Shown one piece after another: positions 22,686-32,675 of a DNA stretch of 64,000 nucleotides. Source of the stretch: Caulobacter sp. (GTDB lineage: Bacteria > Pseudomonadota > Alphaproteobacteria > Caulobacterales > Caulobacteraceae); contig JAGHZU010000013.1 of the NCBI GenBank assembly GCA_017745235.1, positions 1 to 64,000 on the forward strand, given 5' to 3'. Numbering within the stretch: position 1 is the first letter of the stretch; each line of letters starts with the position of its first letter. A model generated the notes under the pieces. The model was given only the letters and a program-made list of their open reading frames with translations. It was not told the DNA's origin and did not search any database. A program made the translations under genes and the position numbers.

Positions 22686-23252
22686 ATGGCCACCGCCGAA
22701 AAGCCCGTCCTGTCCCGCTACAAGGAGCGCATGGACAAGGCCGTCACCGCCCTGAAGGAAGAATTCGCCTCGCTGCGCACCGGCCGTGCGTCGGCCAGCC
22801 TGCTGGACCAGGTGATGGTCGACGCCTATGGCTCGACCACGCCGCTGAACGCGGTCGCCTCGGTCAGCGTGCCCGAGCCCCGTCAGATCACCGTCAACGT
22901 CTGGGACCGCGGCGTAGTGGTCTCGGTCGAGAAGGCCATCCGCAACGCCGGCCTGGGCTTGAACCCGGTCGTCGAGGGCCAGACCCTGCGGATCCCGATC
23001 CCGCCCCTGACCGAAGAGCGCCGCAAGGATCTGGTCAAGATCGCCGGCAAGTACGCCGAGCAGCAGAAGGTGGCCGTCCGCAACGTTCGCCGCGACGCCA
23101 ACGACGACCTCAAGAAGGCCGAGAAGGCCGGCGTCATCAGCGAAGACGAGCTGAAGAAGATGGAGACCGAGGTCCAGAAGTTCACCGACGAGGCCGTCAA
23201 GCGCGTCGACGAGACCTTGAAAACCAAAGAACAAGAGATCATGCAGGTTTAA
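22686..23252 (+). CDS. frr: ribosome recycling factor
   Basis: Splits post-termination ribosomes together with EF-G. 188 residues, normal length (about 185). Conserved [37 protein letters not shown], then [22 protein letters not shown] and the C-terminal helix [13 protein letters not shown]...[18 protein letters not shown], which closes the three-helix bundle. SD GAGAG lies upstream. Confidence 0.97.
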   Translation: MATAEKPVLSRYKERMDKAVTALKEEFASLRTGRASASLLDQVMVDAYGSTTPLNAVASVSVPEPRQITVNVWDRGVVVSVEKAIRNAGLGLNPVVEGQTLRIPIPPLTEERRKDLVKIAGKYAEQQKVAVRNVRRDANDDLKKAEKAGVISEDELKKMETEVQKFTDEAVKRVDETLKTKEQEIMQV

Positions 23253-23297
23253 GCATCGAACCCGCGTTTTGGGGGAGATGAGGGAAGGCTGAAGCGC

Positions 23298-24077
23298 ATG
23301 GCGCCGACAACCGGCCTGCAGAACGTGTCGACACGCACCGGGGGCGCGGCGTCGACGCCGCCTCTGCATGTGGCCATCATCATGGACGGCAACGGTCGCT
23401 GGGCCAAGCGGCGCAACCTGCCGCGCGTCCTGGGCCACCGGGCCGGCGTCAATGCGCTCAAGCGCACCGTCGAGGGCGCTTCGGCCCTGGGCGTGGGCGT
23501 GCTGACGGTGTTCGGCTTCTCAACCGAGAACTGGCGGCGTCCGCCCCAGGAGGTCTCCGAGCTGATGGGCCTGCTGAAGGCCTATTTGGAATCGGACCTT
23601 GACCGGCTGGCCCGCGAGGGCGTGCGGGTGCGCATCGTCGGCCGACGTACAGGCCTGGCGCCCGATGTGCTGGACGTGATCGAACGGGCTGAGCGCCGCA
23701 CCGCCCACAACACGGCTTTCCTGTTGCAGGTGGCCTTCAACTACGGTGGGAGGGCCGACATCGTCGACGCCGCCCGCGCGTTCGCCGAGGCCGTCGAGCG
23801 GGGAGAGGCAAGGGCGGCTGACCTGGACGAGGCGCTGTTCGAGCGTCGCCTTTCGACCGCGGAGGCGCCGCCCGTCGACGTGATCATCCGCACGAGCGGC
23901 GAACAACGGATCTCAAACTTCCTCCTTTGGGAGTGCGCGTACGCCGAACTGGTGTACCAGGACGTTCTGTGGCCGGACTATGGGCCAGAACCCCTGGCCG
24001 CCGCGTTGACCGAGTTCCGCGCCCGCGACCGCCGCTATGGAGGAATCGCCGTCGATGACGTCGCCGTCGCCGGCTAA
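23298..24077 (+). CDS. uppS: isoprenyl transferase (undecaprenyl diphosphate synthase)
   Basis: Makes undecaprenyl diphosphate, the lipid carrier for peptidoglycan and O-antigen. 259 residues. Signature segments: HVAIIMDGNGRWAKRR (catalytic Asp), GHRAGVNALKRTV, VFGFSTENWRRP, and DVIIRTSGEQRISNFLLWE. A short variable N-terminus precedes the first motif by about 23 residues. cdsA starts inside the last 23 bases, in another frame. Confidence 0.97.
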   Translation: MAPTTGLQNVSTRTGGAASTPPLHVAIIMDGNGRWAKRRNLPRVLGHRAGVNALKRTVEGASALGVGVLTVFGFSTENWRRPPQEVSELMGLLKAYLESDLDRLAREGVRVRIVGRRTGLAPDVLDVIERAERRTAHNTAFLLQVAFNYGGRADIVDAARAFAEAVERGEARAADLDEALFERRLSTAEAPPVDVIIRTSGEQRISNFLLWECAYAELVYQDVLWPDYGPEPLAAALTEFRARDRRYGGIAVDDVAVAG

Positions 24078-24903
24078 ACGTTTCAACTGGAGCAACCTGC
24101 GGAGCCGTGTCGCCTCGGCTACCGTTCTGGTGCCCACGGTCGTGGCCGCCGTCTGGTTCGGCGACATCTGGTACCTGGGTCTGATTCTGGTGGGCGTGGC
24201 CCTGCTGGCCCGCGAGTGGGCCGAGATGAGCGCCAGGCGTTCGGCCCTGGGCGTGGCGCTGGCCATTGGCTCGGCCGTGGCCATCTCGGTGATCGTCGCC
24301 TTCCGGGGCCACTACTACATCACCTGGCCCGTCGTGGCCGTGGGCGCGCTGGCCGCGGCCCTGATGGCGCGGGGAGCCTTGGAACGCCGGGCCGACGCCG
24401 CTTATGGCGTGATCTACATCGCGCCGGCGGTGATCGCGATGATCTGGCTGCGCCGCATGGAGGCGGGGCTCAGCTGGACATTGCTGATGTTCACCGTCAC
24501 CTGGTTCGCCGACATTTTCGCCTTCGCCGTGGGCAGCACCTTGAAGGGGCCCAAGCTGTGGCCGCGTTTTTCGCCCAACAAGACCTGGTCGGGCTTCTTT
24601 GGCGGCCTCGTCGCCGCCTCGCTGGGCGCGGTCGCTATCGTAGCCCTGTCACATGTCCTGCCGGCGCTGCCGGATCTGCACCTGGCGTGGCCCGTGGCGG
24701 CCGTCATCGGTCTGCTGGGCGGCTTGGCCACCATGGCGGGAGACCTTTGGGAATCGATCCTCAAGCGCCGATTCGGGGTCAAGGATTCGGGCGACCTGAT
24801 TCCGGGGCACGGCGGGATCCTGGATCGCGTCGATGGCCTGATGTTCGCCGTGATCGTGGTGGCCGCCGCGCGTCTCATCGAGCAGTGGGGGTGGCTGTCT
24901 TGA
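24055..24903 (+). CDS. cdsA: phosphatidate cytidylyltransferase
   Basis: Makes CDP-diacylglycerol from phosphatidate and CTP in the inner membrane. 282 residues from ATG 24055; ATG 24037 is also in frame. 24055 is preferred because GGAGG at 24039-24043 lies upstream of it. Eight or so hydrophobic segments are visible. The C-terminal CDS signature is present: [20 protein letters not shown] followed by DRVDGLM. It overlaps the uppS 3' end by 23 bases, and its stop overlaps the TTG start of dxr. Confidence 0.95.
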   Translation: MTSPSPAKRFNWSNLRSRVASATVLVPTVVAAVWFGDIWYLGLILVGVALLAREWAEMSARRSALGVALAIGSAVAISVIVAFRGHYYITWPVVAVGALAAALMARGALERRADAAYGVIYIAPAVIAMIWLRRMEAGLSWTLLMFTVTWFADIFAFAVGSTLKGPKLWPRFSPNKTWSGFFGGLVAASLGAVAIVALSHVLPALPDLHLAWPVAAVIGLLGGLATMAGDLWESILKRRFGVKDSGDLIPGHGGILDRVDGLMFAVIVVAAARLIEQWGWLS

Positions 24904-26090
24904 CCCCGGCCCGGAAGGTCGTGGTGCTGGGTTCGACGGGGTCCATCGGCGTTTCCACGCTGGACCTGTTCGAGCAATCGGGCGTGGCCGTCGAGATCCT
25001 GGCCCTAACGGCCGGACGCAATGTCGAGAAACTGGCCGAACAGGCTCTGCGCTGGCGTCCGAAGGTGGCCGTTATCGACGATGAGAGCCGGCTGGACGAA
25101 CTGCGCCAGCGCCTGGCGGGATCGGGCGTGCAGGCTGCGGCCGGAGCCGCGGCCGTGGTCGAGGCCGCCACGATGGGAGCGGACTGGGTGATGTCGGCCA
25201 TCGTGGGCGCGGCCGGCCTGGCCCCGACGCTGGCCGCCGCCCGCACAGGCGCGGTCATCGCCCTGGCCAACAAGGAAAGCCTCGTCTGCGCGGGCCCGGC
25301 CTTGCTGCGGACGGCGAGAGCCTCGGGCGGCAAGGTGATTCCCGTCGATTCCGAACACTCGGCCATCTTTCAGGTGCTGCAGGACGACTGCCTGGAACAG
25401 GTTTCGCGGCTGATCCTGACCGCGTCGGGCGGGCCGTTCCGCACCTGGGACAAGACCGCCATGGCCCAGGCGACGCCCGAACAGGCCGTGGCCCATCCCA
25501 ACTGGTCGATGGGCGCCAAGATTTCGGTCGATTCCGCGACGATGATGAACAAGGGCCTCGAGATGATCGAGGCTTCCTACCTGTTCGACACCCCGCAAGA
25601 GCGCATCGACGTCGTGATCCATCCGCAATCGGTGATCCACAGCCTTGTCGAATACGCCGATGGCTCGACCCTGGCCCAGCTTGGGCCACCGGACATGCGC
25701 AGCCCGATCTCGTGCGCGTTCTCCTGGCCACAGCGATTGTCGTGGCCCGCCAAGCGCTTGGACCTGGCGGCTTATGGCCAGTTGACCTTCGAAGCGCCCG
25801 ATCATGATCGTTTCCCGACCATCGAGATCGCCCGCGAAGCCTTGCGGCTGGGCGGGGGCGCGCCGGCGGCCATGAACGCGGCCAACGAAGTCGCCGTCGC
25901 GGCCTTCCTTGACCGCCGGATAGGCTTTCTGGATATTGCCCGCGCGGTCACGGGGACGCTTGAACGCATGAACGGGTTGGGGAACCTCGCTGAAAACGAT
26001 GGTGACGCGCTCGAAAGCGCCATGATGACCGACGCCAGCGCTCGCCGTATTGCGGCCGAGGTTGTCGGCCACAAGCGTTATTCGCACTGA
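24900..26090 (+). CDS. dxr: 1-deoxy-D-xylulose 5-phosphate reductoisomerase
   Basis: Second enzyme of the MEP isoprenoid pathway, feeding UppS upstream. 396 residues if the TTG at 24900 (TTGA overlap with the cdsA stop) is used; in-frame GTGs at 24885 and 24891 would add a few residues. NADPH-binding [17 protein letters not shown] follows within 10 residues of the start. Other motifs: [26 protein letters not shown] (metal/substrate), [24 protein letters not shown], and [12 protein letters not shown]. The exact start is uncertain; identity is not. Confidence 0.95.
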   Translation: MTPARKVVVLGSTGSIGVSTLDLFEQSGVAVEILALTAGRNVEKLAEQALRWRPKVAVIDDESRLDELRQRLAGSGVQAAAGAAAVVEAATMGADWVMSAIVGAAGLAPTLAAARTGAVIALANKESLVCAGPALLRTARASGGKVIPVDSEHSAIFQVLQDDCLEQVSRLILTASGGPFRTWDKTAMAQATPEQAVAHPNWSMGAKISVDSATMMNKGLEMIEASYLFDTPQERIDVVIHPQSVIHSLVEYADGSTLAQLGPPDMRSPISCAFSWPQRLSWPAKRLDLAAYGQLTFEAPDHDRFPTIEIAREALRLGGGAPAAMNAANEVAVAAFLDRRIGFLDIARAVTGTLERMNGLGNLAENDGDALESAMMTDASARRIAAEVVGHKRYSH

Positions 26091-26112
26091 CCGGGGAGTT
26101 GGGCGCCACTAG

Positions 26113-27309
26113 ATGATCGGTATTTTGACGACTCTCGTCTCGTTCGTATTCGTGCTGTCCGTCGTCGTGACAGTGCACGAACTCGGCCATTTCTGGGCCG
26201 CGCGGGCGTGCGGGGTCGCGATCGATCGCTTCTCGATCGGCTTCGGTCCTGCGCTGGTGTCCTGGCGCGATCGCCAAGGTGTGGAATGGCGCGTGGCCGC
26301 GATTCCCCTCGGCGGCTACGTTCGCTTCTCCGGCGACGACAACGCAGCCAGCGTGCCTGACGGCGCGGACCTGGCCGCGATGAAGCGCGAGATCGCCGAG
26401 CGGGAAGGCGAGGCGGCGGTCGGCCGCTACTATCACTTCAAGCCGGTCTGGCAGCGCGCGATCATCGCGGCGGCCGGGCCCGTGGCCAATTTCCTGCTGG
26501 CCATCGCTATTCTCGCCGTCTTCCTCGCCACGATCGGCGAGATCCGCCACCCGGCGCGCGTCGATGGCGTGGCGTCTGGCAGCGCCGCCGCCGAGGCCGG
26601 GTTCCGTCCCGGCGACGTGGTCGTTCGGGCCGATGGCCGCAAGATCGACACCTTCGCCGACCTGGGCGCTTATGTATCGCTACGCTCGCGCATGCCCATC
26701 GACTTCACTGTCGAACGCGCCGGCCAGACCCTGCACCTGACGGCTACGCCGCACCTGGTCGAGGTCAAGGACGAGATCAACGGGCGGATGAAGGTGGGGC
26801 AACTGGGCATCCAGAACCGTAGCCAGCCCTATCGCTACAAGGCGCCGGCCTGGCGCGCGCCGTTCGAGGCGGCCGGCGAGGTCTGGGATCTGCTCAAGAC
26901 CATCACCTTCTACATGGGCCGCCTGGTCACCGGCCAGATTCCGGCCGACCAGATCAGCGGCGTCATCGGCATCGGCCACACCACCGGCGCCGTAGCCAAG
27001 GCCAGCATGGAAGGCGCGCCCGACCTGCCGACCATGGCCCTGCGCTTCTTCATCGGCCAGATGCTGCTGGTGGCCACGCTGTCGGTCAGCATCGGCTTCA
27101 TGAACCTCCTGCCTATTCCCGTGCTCGATGGCGGACATCTGCTGATGTACGCCTACGAGGCGGTCGCTCGGCGTCCTCTGAAGGCCGAGTTCCAGATGGC
27201 GGGCTTCCGGGCGGGGCTTGCCTTGATCCTGGGTTTCATGCTGTTCGCGGCATGGAACGATCTACAACGCTACGACGTGTTCAAATTCATCGGCGGCCTG
27301 TTCTCGTGA
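26113..27309 (+). CDS. rseP: RIP metalloprotease RseP (MmpA-like site-2 protease)
   Basis: Inner-membrane zinc site-2 protease, 398 residues. HELGH at residues 22-26 provides the zinc ligands and catalytic Glu inside TM1. The conserved LLPIPVLDGGHLL near residue 335 supplies the third ligand (LDG motif). One PDZ domain lies at roughly residues 130-200 (GVASGSAAAEAGFRPGDVV). In Caulobacter crescentus the homologue in this cluster is MmpA, which clears the membrane stub of the polarity factor PodJ; elsewhere RseP degrades anti-sigma factors. Placement between dxr and bamA is the standard order. Confidence 0.95.
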   Translation: MIGILTTLVSFVFVLSVVVTVHELGHFWAARACGVAIDRFSIGFGPALVSWRDRQGVEWRVAAIPLGGYVRFSGDDNAASVPDGADLAAMKREIAEREGEAAVGRYYHFKPVWQRAIIAAAGPVANFLLAIAILAVFLATIGEIRHPARVDGVASGSAAAEAGFRPGDVVVRADGRKIDTFADLGAYVSLRSRMPIDFTVERAGQTLHLTATPHLVEVKDEINGRMKVGQLGIQNRSQPYRYKAPAWRAPFEAAGEVWDLLKTITFYMGRLVTGQIPADQISGVIGIGHTTGAVAKASMEGAPDLPTMALRFFIGQMLLVATLSVSIGFMNLLPIPVLDGGHLLMYAYEAVARRPLKAEFQMAGFRAGLALILGFMLFAAWNDLQRYDVFKFIGGLFS

Positions 27310-27325
27310 GCTGCGTCGCCCGTCC

Positions 27326-29692
27326 ATGATTGGTCCCATGAACAAACTTCGCGCCCATAGCGCCGCGTTCGCCACCGGCGTTGCGCTCCTCCTCGGTTCC
27401 ACGGCGTTGACGGCGCCGCAAGCGGCCTTCGCTCAGGCCGCCCAGACCGGCGTGGTCCAACGGATCGTGGTGCAGGGCAATGAGCGTATCGAGCAGGGGA
27501 CCGTGCTGTCCTATCTGCCGATCCAGCCGGGCGAATCCGTCGATCCCCAGCGTCTCGACCTGGCGCTGAAGACCTTGGCCCGCACCGACCTGTTCGCCGA
27601 CGTCAAGATCGAGCTGCAAGGCGGCGACCTGGTCGTGAAGGTGGTCGAGAACCCGATCATCAACCAGGTGGTCTTCGAGGGGAACTCGGCCCTGAAGGAA
27701 GACAAGCTGAAGGACGAGGTTCAGATCCGTCCGCGCGGCATCTTCACGCGCGCCAAGGTCCAGGCCGACGTCCAGCGCATCATCGAGCTTTATCGCCGCT
27801 CGGGCCGCATCTCGGCGACCGTGACGCCCAAGGTGGTCGAACTGCCGCAAAAGCGCGTCGACCTGGTCTTCGAAATCAACGAAGGCCCCAAGAGCGGCGT
27901 GCTGGGCGTGAACTTCCTGGGCAACAGCGAGTTCTCGGACAACGACCTGAAGGACGTGATCGTCACCAAGGAGTCGCACTGGTACAAATTCCTGACCAGT
28001 AACGACAACTACGACCCCGACCGGATCGAGTACGATCGCGAGCAGCTGCGTAAGTTCTACCGCAACCGCGGTTACTACGACTTCCGCGTGGTGGCGTCCG
28101 TGGCCGAGCTGGCCACCGACAAGAACGGCTTTGCCGTCACCTATACGATCGACGAAGGCCCTAAGTACAAGTTCGGCAAGGTCACGGTCGACACCGAGCT
28201 GAAGAAGCTGGACGGCAACCTGCTGGCCCAGATCCTGCCCATCCGCACTGGCCAGCTCTATGAGGACGAGCGTATCGAGCAGGCCACCGACGCGCTGACC
28301 TTCGCGGCGGGCGCGGCCGGCTTCGCCTTCGTGGACGTGCGCCCGCGCTACGTGCCCAACCGCGAGACCAAGACGGTCGACGTGGTGTTCTCGGTGCGCG
28401 AAGGTCCGCGTGTCTACGTCGATCGCATCGACATCGTCGGCAACACTCGCACTCTGGACTACGTCCTGCGCCGCGAGATGGAAGTGGCCGAGGGCGACGC
28501 CTACAACCGCGTGCTGGTCGACCGTTCGAAGAATAACATGCGGGCGCTGGGCTTCTTCAAGGACATCAACATCGAGGAAGTGCCGTCCAGCCAGCCCGAC
28601 CGAACGGCCCTGCGGGTCAAGGTCGAGGAGCAACCGACGGGCGAACTGTCGTTCAGCGCCGGCTACAGCTCCGTCGACAAGCTGGTGCTGGACGTTGGCG
28701 TCACCGAGCGGAACTTCCGCGGCCGTGGCCAGAACCTGCGCGCCCGCGTCTCGGTCGGCTCGCTGCGCCAGCAGATCGACTTTGGCTTCACCGAGCCGCG
28801 CTTCCTGGGCCGCGACCTGCGCGCCGGCCTGGATCTCTACTCGTATCGCTACGACCTCAGCGACTACGCCGCCTACGACACCAAGTCGACCGGAGGTACG
28901 GTCCGCTTGGGCTTCCCGCTGACCCAGAACGCCTCGATGACGTTGCGCTACCAGCTCCGCCAGGACTCGGTCAGCGTCGCTGATGCGCTCTGCGCGCCGG
29001 GCTCCCAGTCGGTTTCGACCATCCTCTGCCTGCAGCGCGGCTCGTACATGACCTCGCTGGTCGGCTATGGCCTGCGCCTTGACCGTCGAAACGATCCGAT
29101 CAATCCGACGCGGGGCTGGTTCGGCGACCTGAACCAGGATCTCGCCGGCTTCGGCGGAGACGTGAAGTACCTCAAGACCGAAGCCGACGCCGGCTGGTAC
29201 TGGGGCTTCAACAAGGACTTCATCTTCAGCGCCACCGGTTCGGCGGGCTATATCGAGGGTTGGGGCGGCGACAACATCCGCATCAACGACCGCTTCTACA
29301 AGGGCGGTTCCAGCTTCCGCGGCTTCGAGATCGCCGGTATCGGACCTCGCGACACCTCGTACCAGAGCAACGCCCTGGGTGCGAAGCTGTACGCGATCGG
29401 CACGTTCGAGTTGACTGTTCCGACCTATCTTCCGGAACAGTATGGCATCAAGGCTCGCCTCTTCACTGACTTCGGCACCGCCGGCCAGTTGGACGATATC
29501 GACCGCCTGAACGCCAACGGCACGGTCAATCCGAACATCAAAGACGACCTGGGCCTGCGGGCCTCGGCGGGTCTGAGCATCGACTGGAAGTCCCCCATGG
29601 GGCCGATCACTTTCGATTTCAGCCATATTCTGGCCAAAGACACTTACGACAGGACCGAAACGTTCCGGTTCTCCACCTCCACAAGGTTTTAA
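27326..29692 (+). CDS. bamA: outer membrane protein assembly factor BamA
   Basis: Essential Omp85 protein that inserts beta-barrels into the outer membrane. 788 residues from ATG 27326, or 784 from ATG 27338. Signal peptide with likely cleavage after AAFA. Five POTRA repeats span about residues 40-440 (for example VVQGNERIEQGTV, VVFEGNSALKEDKL, VNFLGNSEFSDNDL), then a 16-strand barrel. The conserved lid-loop motif is GGSSFRGFE near residue 663, and the protein ends in Phe (TSTRF) as expected for an outer-membrane barrel. Starts 16 bases after rseP; skp follows by 5 bases. Confidence 0.97.
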   Translation: MIGPMNKLRAHSAAFATGVALLLGSTALTAPQAAFAQAAQTGVVQRIVVQGNERIEQGTVLSYLPIQPGESVDPQRLDLALKTLARTDLFADVKIELQGGDLVVKVVENPIINQVVFEGNSALKEDKLKDEVQIRPRGIFTRAKVQADVQRIIELYRRSGRISATVTPKVVELPQKRVDLVFEINEGPKSGVLGVNFLGNSEFSDNDLKDVIVTKESHWYKFLTSNDNYDPDRIEYDREQLRKFYRNRGYYDFRVVASVAELATDKNGFAVTYTIDEGPKYKFGKVTVDTELKKLDGNLLAQILPIRTGQLYEDERIEQATDALTFAAGAAGFAFVDVRPRYVPNRETKTVDVVFSVREGPRVYVDRIDIVGNTRTLDYVLRREMEVAEGDAYNRVLVDRSKNNMRALGFFKDINIEEVPSSQPDRTALRVKVEEQPTGELSFSAGYSSVDKLVLDVGVTERNFRGRGQNLRARVSVGSLRQQIDFGFTEPRFLGRDLRAGLDLYSYRYDLSDYAAYDTKSTGGTVRLGFPLTQNASMTLRYQLRQDSVSVADALCAPGSQSVSTILCLQRGSYMTSLVGYGLRLDRRNDPINPTRGWFGDLNQDLAGFGGDVKYLKTEADAGWYWGFNKDFIFSATGSAGYIEGWGGDNIRINDRFYKGGSSFRGFEIAGIGPRDTSYQSNALGAKLYAIGTFELTVPTYLPEQYGIKARLFTDFGTAGQLDDIDRLNANGTVNPNIKDDLGLRASAGLSIDWKSPMGPITFDFSHILAKDTYDRTETFRFSTSTRF

Positions 29693-29697
29693 AGAAC

Positions 29698-30333
29698 ATG
29701 ACCTCCAAGTTCTTCGCGGCGACCACCTCGGGCCTCGTCGCGCTCGCCATGGCTTCGGGCGCCTTCGCCCAGGCCGCCGCTCCCGCAGCCGCTCCGCCCG
29801 TCACGCACGGTCCGGCGCTGACGGGCGTCTGCATCTTCTCGAGCCAGCGCGCCGTGGCCCAGTCGCAAGTCGGCAAGGCCGTCGACGCGCGCCTGAAGAC
29901 CATCATCCAGCAAGTGAACGCCGAGCTGACCGCCGAGCGCACTGGTCTCGACAACGAAGCCAAGGCTCTGGACGCCAAGAAGGCCACCATGGACCAGAAC
30001 GCCCTGGAGCAGCAGGCCGCCGCCCTGCAGGTCAAGGCCAACGCCTGGCAGCGTAAGGGCCAGCTGCGCCAGCGCGAAGTCGAAGCCACCGAGCAGAAGC
30101 AGCTGGCTCGCGTCTATCAGGAACTGGACCCGGCGATCCGCCAAGCCTACCAGGCCAAGACCTGCAGCATCCTGATCGACCGTGAATCGGTCCTGCTGGG
30201 CAACCCGGCCATGGACATCACCGACCAGGTGGTGGCCGCCGTCGACGCCCGCATCAAGACCCTGACCTTCGATCGCGAACGTCTGGACCAAGCGGCTCCG
30301 GGGGCTCAACCTCTCCAGCCGACCACTAAGTAA
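29698..30333 (+). CDS. skp: OmpH/Skp family periplasmic chaperone
   Basis: Periplasmic holdase for unfolded outer-membrane proteins delivered to BamA. 211 residues: signal peptide ending ASGAFA, an Ala/Pro linker, GVCIFSSQRAVAQSQVG beta-strand region, then a long charged helical arm (residues about 70-150, rich in Gln, Lys, Glu, Ala), and a C-terminal strand region. It has two cysteines (TGVCIF, KTCSIL) that could form a disulfide, not typical of E. coli Skp. A Pro-rich tail follows. The gene lies between bamA and lpxD as in most proteobacteria. Confidence 0.9.
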   Translation: MTSKFFAATTSGLVALAMASGAFAQAAAPAAAPPVTHGPALTGVCIFSSQRAVAQSQVGKAVDARLKTIIQQVNAELTAERTGLDNEAKALDAKKATMDQNALEQQAAALQVKANAWQRKGQLRQREVEATEQKQLARVYQELDPAIRQAYQAKTCSILIDRESVLLGNPAMDITDQVVAAVDARIKTLTFDRERLDQAAPGAQPLQPTTK

Positions 30334-30340
30334 GCGAGTC

Positions 30341-30363
30341 GGCCTGGGCCTTGCGCCCGGGCC
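30341..30363 (+). terminator. hairpin between skp and lpxD
   Basis: GGCCTGGGC (30341-30349) / GCCCGGGCC (30355-30363), 9 bp with one G-T pair and a 5-base loop. There is no T-run, so it probably acts as a stabilising or partial termination structure inside the operon. Confidence 0.4.
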
Positions 30364-30379
30364 GCTCCCGAGAGGATCC

Positions 30380-31396
30380 ATGCCGGACCCACGCTTTTTC
30401 GAAGACCTGGGTCCGGCGACCCTCGCGGAACTAGCCAGCCTGAGCGGCGCTCGGCTGGCCGATCCGTCTCTGGGGGATCGATCGATCCGCCATGTCGCGC
30501 CCCTGGACGGCGCCGACGCTGAGGCGATCTCCTTCTTTTCAGATCCCAAGCGCAAGGCCGAGCTGGCCGAAACCAAGGCTGGCGCCTGTTTTGTCCGCGC
30601 CGACCTGGCTGACGCCCTGCCGTCTGGTTGCGCCGGGCTGCTGACCGCGCATCCCCAGGCTTCCTGGGCCGCCGCCGCCGCGCGCTTGCACCGGCCTCGC
30701 CGCCATCAGGGCGCTCTGCACATTCATCCCGACTGCGAGTTGGAGGACGGCGTCGAGCTGGCCCCCGGCGTCGTGGTGGGCCAGGGCGCGCGGATCGGCC
30801 GCGGGACGCGCCTGGATCCGGGCGCGCGGATTGGCCCCGGCGTTTCCATAGGCCGCGACTGTCGCATCGGTCCCAACGCCGTGGTCGGCTTCGCCTTGCT
30901 GGGCGACCGGGTGTCGATCCATGGCGGGGCCGTGATCGGCGAGGCCGGGTTCGGCGCGGCCGGCGGGCCGACCGGCGTGGTGGACTTGCCGCAATTGGGC
31001 CGCGTGATCCTGCAGGACGGGGTCACCATCGGCGCCAACAGTTGCGTGGATCGGGGCGCTTTCGCCGACACCACGATCGGCGAGAATACGAAGATCGACA
31101 ATCTGGTGCACGTCGCACACAACGTCAGAATCGGTCGCAACTGTGTCGCGGCCGCCTATACCGGCATTTCTGGCAGCACGATCGTCGGCGACGGCGTCGC
31201 CTTTGGCGGCAAGGCTGGGGTGGCGGACCACTTGACGATCGGCGCGGGCGCCAGCATCGGAGCGGCTGCATCGGTCTTCAAGGACGTTCCGGCCGGTGAA
31301 ACATGGACTGGATTTCCGGCGCGACCGATCAAACGGTGGCTCCGCGAAACCGCATGGCTGTCGCGCATGGCGGGCGGCCGGGGCACAAGGGGCTAG
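30380..31396 (+). CDS. lpxD: UDP-3-O-acylglucosamine N-acyltransferase
   Basis: Third step of lipid A synthesis: N-acylation of UDP-3-O-acyl-GlcN. 338 residues, typical. N-terminal uridine-binding domain (about residues 1-110, with AISFFSDPKRK), then a left-handed beta-helix of hexapeptide repeats (GARIGRGTRLDPGARIGPGV and on) with the catalytic His region HVAHNVRIGRNC. The C-terminal helix ends in the WLRETAWLSRM segment. SD GAGAGGA lies before ATG 30380. fabZ starts one base after the stop. Confidence 0.96.
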   Translation: MPDPRFFEDLGPATLAELASLSGARLADPSLGDRSIRHVAPLDGADAEAISFFSDPKRKAELAETKAGACFVRADLADALPSGCAGLLTAHPQASWAAAAARLHRPRRHQGALHIHPDCELEDGVELAPGVVVGQGARIGRGTRLDPGARIGPGVSIGRDCRIGPNAVVGFALLGDRVSIHGGAVIGEAGFGAAGGPTGVVDLPQLGRVILQDGVTIGANSCVDRGAFADTTIGENTKIDNLVHVAHNVRIGRNCVAAAYTGISGSTIVGDGVAFGGKAGVADHLTIGAGASIGAAASVFKDVPAGETWTGFPARPIKRWLRETAWLSRMAGGRGTRG

Positions 31397-31397
31397 A

Positions 31398-31874
31398 ATG
31401 AGCCAATCCGAAATCGCAGCGCCGCTGGCCTCGATCGACATCGCCGAGATCCTCGCCCGGATCCCGCACCGTTATCCGTTCCTGCTGGTCGACCGCGCCG
31501 AAGACTACGTGGCCAATACGTCGATCGTCGGCATCAAGTGCGTGACCTTCAACGAGCCGTTCTTCCAGGGGCACTTTCCCGGCAATCCGGTCATGCCGGG
31601 CGTACTGATCATCGAGGCCATAGCCCAGACAGGTGCGGTGCTGATGAGCAAGTCGCTGGAAGTCGACACCGAGGGCAAGACCATCTTCTTCATGTCGGTG
31701 GACAACGCCCGCTTCCGCAATCCCGTGCGCCCAGGCGACGTATTGCGCATGGAGGTGGAGGTGCTGCGGGCCCGCTCCAGCATCTTCAAGTTCAAGGGCG
31801 TGGCCAAGATCGGCGACAAGGTCGCCGCCGAGGTCGAATTCGCCGCCATGGTCGTGGAGACCCCCAAGGCATGA
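31398..31874 (+). CDS. fabZ: 3-hydroxyacyl-[acyl-carrier-protein] dehydratase
   Basis: Hot-dog-fold dehydratase of fatty acid synthesis. 158 residues from ATG 31398, one base after lpx[13 protein letters not shown] and the catalytic [19 protein letters not shown] (H59, E73) are intact. FabZ competes with LpxA for hydroxyacyl-ACP, which explains its constant place in the lpx cluster. The ATGA overlap with lpxA suggests coupled translation. Confidence 0.97.
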   Translation: MSQSEIAAPLASIDIAEILARIPHRYPFLLVDRAEDYVANTSIVGIKCVTFNEPFFQGHFPGNPVMPGVLIIEAIAQTGAVLMSKSLEVDTEGKTIFFMSVDNARFRNPVRPGDVLRMEVEVLRARSSIFKFKGVAKIGDKVAAEVEFAAMVVETPKA

Positions 31875-32665
31875 CCAAGATCCATCAGACCGCCATCGTC
31901 GATCCGGCCGCCAAGCTGGCTGACGACGTCGAGATCGGGCCCTTCTGCATCGTCGGCCCGGACGTGTCGCTGGGCGCGCGGGTGCGCCTGCTGTCGCACG
32001 TGGTGGTCGATGGCATCACGACCATTGGCGAGGACACGGTGGTTCACGCCTTCTCCTCGCTGGGCAGTCCGCCCCAGCACCTGGGCTACAAAGGCGAGCG
32101 CACCGAACTGGTGATCGGTCCGCGCAACGTCATCCGCGAGCAGGTGACGATGAACACCGGCACGGCCTCCGGGCGCGGCGTGACCACAGTCGGGGCGGAC
32201 GGCTTCTTCATGGCCGAGGCGCACGTGGCCCATGATTGCACCGTCGGCGACAACGTCGTGCTGGCCAAGGGGGCGACCCTGGGCGGCCACGTGGACGTCG
32301 GCAATTTCGTCTTCGTCGGCGGGCTGGCGGCCATCCACCAGTTCTCGCGCGTCGGTCGCTTCAGCTTCATCGGCGGCCTGGCCGCGGTGACCAAGGACGT
32401 CATCCCCTATGGTTCGGTGTGGGGCAACCACGCGCACCTGGAGGGGCTGAACCTGGTGGGCTTGAAGCGCCGCGGGTTCAGCCGTGAGACGATCAACGCC
32501 CTGCGTGCGGCCTACCGACTGATGTTCGCCGACGAAGGCACGTTCCAGGAGCGCCTGGACGACGTAGCCGAGACCCACGCCGGCACGCCGGAGGTCATGG
32601 AGATCGTCGATTTCATTCGCGCCGACGGCAACAGGCCGCTGTGCCTGCCGGAGCGCGAGGTCTAG
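31871..32665 (+). CDS. lpxA: UDP-N-acetylglucosamine O-acyltransferase
   Basis: First step of lipid A synthesis. 264 residues, start ATG 31871 overlapping the fabZ stop. Hexapeptide-repeat beta-helix ([20 protein letters not shown] onward), conserved [10 protein letters not shown], catalytic His in [13 protein letters not shown] near residue 121, [13 protein letters not shown], and a C-terminal helical domain ([18 protein letters not shown]). Normal in all respects. Confidence 0.97.
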   Translation: MTKIHQTAIVDPAAKLADDVEIGPFCIVGPDVSLGARVRLLSHVVVDGITTIGEDTVVHAFSSLGSPPQHLGYKGERTELVIGPRNVIREQVTMNTGTASGRGVTTVGADGFFMAEAHVAHDCTVGDNVVLAKGATLGGHVDVGNFVFVGGLAAIHQFSRVGRFSFIGGLAAVTKDVIPYGSVWGNHAHLEGLNLVGLKRRGFSRETINALRAAYRLMFADEGTFQERLDDVAETHAGTPEVMEIVDFIRADGNRPLCLPEREV

Positions 32666-32675
32666 GGAGACGGCC